From Treponema sp. (lineage in GTDB: Bacteria; Spirochaetota; Spirochaetia; Treponematales; Treponemataceae), in NCBI GenBank assembly GCA_016292805.1, contig JAEDFM010000020.1:1-39915 (forward strand): a stretch of DNA of 39,915 bases, read 5' to 3'. Shown here in pieces: positions 37,842 through 39,915 of the stretch. The position numbers were made by a program, and so were the translations under genes. The notes under the pieces were generated by a model. That model did not search any database, had not been told where the DNA came from, and was given only the letters and a program-made list of their open reading frames with translations. How positions within the stretch are numbered: position 1 is the stretch's first letter; each line of letters opens with the position of its first letter.

Positions 37842-39915
37842 ATGGCTTTAAGACCAGAATGGGAAGGATTTAATCCAAAAGGCGCATGGACATCAGAAGT
37901 AAATGTTCGTGACTTTATCCAGGCTAACTATACTCCATATGATGGAGATGAATCATTCTTAGCAGGACCAACAGCTGCAACAAACAAATTGTTTGACGAA
38001 CTTCAGAAGTTGCAGAAAGCAGAACACAATAAAGTTTCTAAAGGCTTAGACGGAAAAGAAAGAACTGGTGTTTTAGACCTTGAAACAAAAGTTGTTACAG
38101 GCCTTACAGCTTACGGTGCAGCATACATTTGTCCGGAAGGAAAAGATCTTGAAAAGGTTGTAGGACTTCAGACTGATAAACCTTTAAAACGTGCATTTAT
38201 GCCTTACGGTGGAATCAACATGGCAGTTCAGTCGTGTGAAATGTACGGTTATGAAGTTGACCCGGAAATCAAGAAAATCTTCACGGAATATCACAAAACT
38301 CATAACCAGGGTGTATTTGATGTTTACACTCCTGAACACAGAGCTGTTCGTTCAGCACACATTTTAACAGGTTTACCTGATACTTATGGACGCGGACGAA
38401 TCGTAGGTGATTATCGACGAGTTGCTCTTTACGGTATCGATTATCTTATTCAGGAAAAACAGAAAGATTTTGCAAATATTGGTGACGGAACAATGACAGA
38501 AAAAGTTATCCGTCTTCGTGAAGAAGTATCAGATCAGATTAATGCTCTTAAAGGCATTAAACAGATGGCTTCTCTTTACGGTTACGATATTTCTAAACCT
38601 GCTAAAAACGCACGGGAAGCATTCCAGTGGCTCTACTTTGGTTACCTTGCTGCAATCAAAACTCAGAACGGTGCTGCAATGTCTGTTGGTCGTGTTTCAA
38701 CATTCCTTGACATTTACATTGAAAGAGATATTAAAAATGGAACTCTCACAGAATCAGAAGCACAGGAACTTGTTGACCATATTGTAATGAAATTCCGTAT
38801 GGTTCGTTTTGCCCGCATTGAATCTTACAATCAGCTTTTCTCTGGTGATCCAATTTGGGCTACACTTGAAGTTGCAGGTCTTGGTCAGGATGGTCGTTCA
38901 ATGGTTACAAAAAATGACTTCCGTTTCCTTCATACTCTTGAAAATATGGGGCCTTCTCCAGAACCAAACATTACAGTTTTGTATTCTAAGAGACTTCCAG
39001 AAAATTTCAGAAAATATGCTGCAAAGATTTCTATTGACACATCTTCAATTCAGTATGAAAACGATGATGTAATGCGTCCAATTTGGGGTGATGACTATTC
39101 AATCTGTTGTTGTGTATCTGCAACTCAGACTGGTAAAGAAATGCAGTTCTTTGGTGCACGTGCTAACCTTGCCAAAGCTTTGCTTTACGCTTTCAATGGT
39201 GGTAAAGATGAATGTCTTAAAAAAGGTATGCAGATTGGTCCTGAATATGCTCCTATTACAGCAGATGTTATCGATGCTTCAAACTATAAAGAAGTAGAAA
39301 AGAAATATCTTAACATGCTTGAATGGCTTGCAGGTGTTTATGTAAATGTATTGAATGCAATTCATTATATGCACGATAAATATTACTACGAAGCTGCTGA
39401 ACTTGCTCTTGAAGATACAGATGTAAAACGAACATTTGCAACTGGTATTGCAGGTTTCTCACATGTTGTAGATTCACTTTGTGCAATGAAATACGCAAAA
39501 GTTAAAGTAAATCGTGAAGAAGTTGAAGTAAAAGACAAAGCAGGAAATGTAATTGATAAAGTAACTCTTGTAAAAGACTTTACTGTAGAAGGCGATTTCC
39601 CACGCTATGGTCAGGACGATGACAGAGCAGACGAAATGGCTGTATGGCTTTTGAAAACATTTATGAATATGATTAAAAAGCATCCTACATATCGCGATGC
39701 AGAACCTACAACTTCAATTCTTACAATTACTTCAAATGTTGTATACGGAAAAGCAACTGGTGCACTTCCAAACGGAAGACCTGCAGGAGCTCCTTTCTCA
39801 CCTGGTGCAAATCCTTCTTACGGTGCAGAAACAAAAGGTTTGATTAAGTCTTTGAACTCTGTTGCAAAACTTCCATACCACTATGCTTTGGATGGTATTT
39901 CAAATACTCAGACAA
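37842..39915 (+). CDS. pflB: Pyruvate formate-lyase, 3' end beyond the window
   Basis: PFL is an oxygen-sensitive glycyl-radical enzyme that converts pyruvate and CoA to acetyl-CoA and formate in anaerobic fermentation. The 691 codons present start at MALRPEWEGFNPKGAW, which matches the usual PFL N-terminus and follows GAAGG. An in-frame ATG at 37812 would add ten residues with no family support. The catalytic cysteine pair is C423-C424 in DDYSICCCVSAT. A third Cys at 422 replaces the Ala seen in E. coli (IACCV). RVSTFLDIYIERD, NFRKYAAKISIDTSSIQYENDD and ALPNGRPAGAPFSPGANP are typical. The radical Gly near the C-terminus lies outside the window. The palindromic site and structured leader upstream suggest control by redox or metal state. 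An activase gene is not in view. Confidence 0.96.
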   Translation, partial: MALRPEWEGFNPKGAWTSEVNVRDFIQANYTPYDGDESFLAGPTAATNKLFDELQKLQKAEHNKVSKGLDGKERTGVLDLETKVVTGLTAYGAAYICPEGKDLEKVVGLQTDKPLKRAFMPYGGINMAVQSCEMYGYEVDPEIKKIFTEYHKTHNQGVFDVYTPEHRAVRSAHILTGLPDTYGRGRIVGDYRRVALYGIDYLIQEKQKDFANIGDGTMTEKVIRLREEVSDQINALKGIKQMASLYGYDISKPAKNAREAFQWLYFGYLAAIKTQNGAAMSVGRVSTFLDIYIERDIKNGTLTESEAQELVDHIVMKFRMVRFARIESYNQLFSGDPIWATLEVAGLGQDGRSMVTKNDFRFLHTLENMGPSPEPNITVLYSKRLPENFRKYAAKISIDTSSIQYENDDVMRPIWGDDYSICCCVSATQTGKEMQFFGARANLAKALLYAFNGGKDECLKKGMQIGPEYAPITADVIDASNYKEVEKKYLNMLEWLAGVYVNVLNAIHYMHDKYYYEAAELALEDTDVKRTFATGIAGFSHVVDSLCAMKYAKVKVNREEVEVKDKAGNVIDKVTLVKDFTVEGDFPRYGQDDDRADEMAVWLLKTFMNMIKKHPTYRDAEPTTSILTITSNVVYGKATGALPNGRPAGAPFSPGANPSYGAETKGLIKSLNSVAKLPYHYALDGISNTQT

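Noticed and set aside
38518..39683. Small ORFs within the pflB region
   Set aside because: All are out-of-frame or antisense shadows of the uninterrupted pflB frame, which runs off the window end.

Overview
The window looks like the chromosome of a fibre-degrading, gut- or rumen-type Treponema (Spirochaetota). The evidence is AT-rich coding sequence, relaxed spirochaete-type lipoboxes, treponemal protein families such as DUF2804, GC-rich intergenic repeats in an AT-rich background, and a carbohydrate-focused gene set: GH11 xylanase, GH95 fucosidase/galactosidase, GH94 cellobiose phosphorylase and pyruvate formate-lyase. Genus and habitat are inferred; no rRNA or tRNA gene was seen.

Layout. 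1-480: gene-free, with an array of seven degenerate palindromic AT-rich repeats followed by a GC-rich repeat. 642-1349: a lipid-anchored GH11 xylanase. 1483-2304: a Cof-type HAD phosphatase. 2367-5068 (minus): a methionine ABC transporter, metN-metI-metQ. A probable short leader ORF with Met and Cys codons near its end, under its own promoter, lies between metI and metQ. 5121-7502: a GH95 enzyme carrying an in-frame GGGACA-type repeat. 7635-11951: gatB-prfA, then prmC and xpt (translation, release-factor methylation, purine salvage), with a GC-rich repeat wedged between prfA and prmC. 12142-22352: two giant, translationally coupled, paralogous multi-domain lipoproteins, closed by a very strong terminator. 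22646-25072: cellobiose phosphorylase. 25195-27180: a transglutaminase-like lipoprotein. 27262-28491 (minus): a CobW/COG0523 GTPase with a His-rich linker. 28616-32967: a c-di-GMP pair, a LacI-type-sensor/GGDEF protein followed by a degenerate-GGDEF/EAL/PAS protein. 32977-36014 (minus): an unrecognised 653-aa protein and a DUF2804 protein. 36149-37573: a metallo-beta-lactamase/beta-CASP nuclease. 37842 to the window end: the first 691 codons of pflB behind a palindrome-rich regulatory region.

How it fits together. Extracellular xylan is attacked by the tethered xylanase. Cello-oligosaccharide breakdown feeds phosphorolytic cellobiose cleavage, and PFL provides mixed-acid fermentation. The LacI-like sensor fused to a GGDEF domain could tie a small ligand, possibly a sugar, to c-di-GMP output. 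The giant lipoproteins are probably outer-surface or periplasmic ligand-binding or adhesive proteins.

The least explained items are the giant lipoprotein pair with its shared aromatic-rich C-terminal domain, the probable Met/Cys leader peptide before metQ, the AT-rich repeat array, and several genes without a Shine-Dalgarno whose promoter-like elements lie almost on the start codon.
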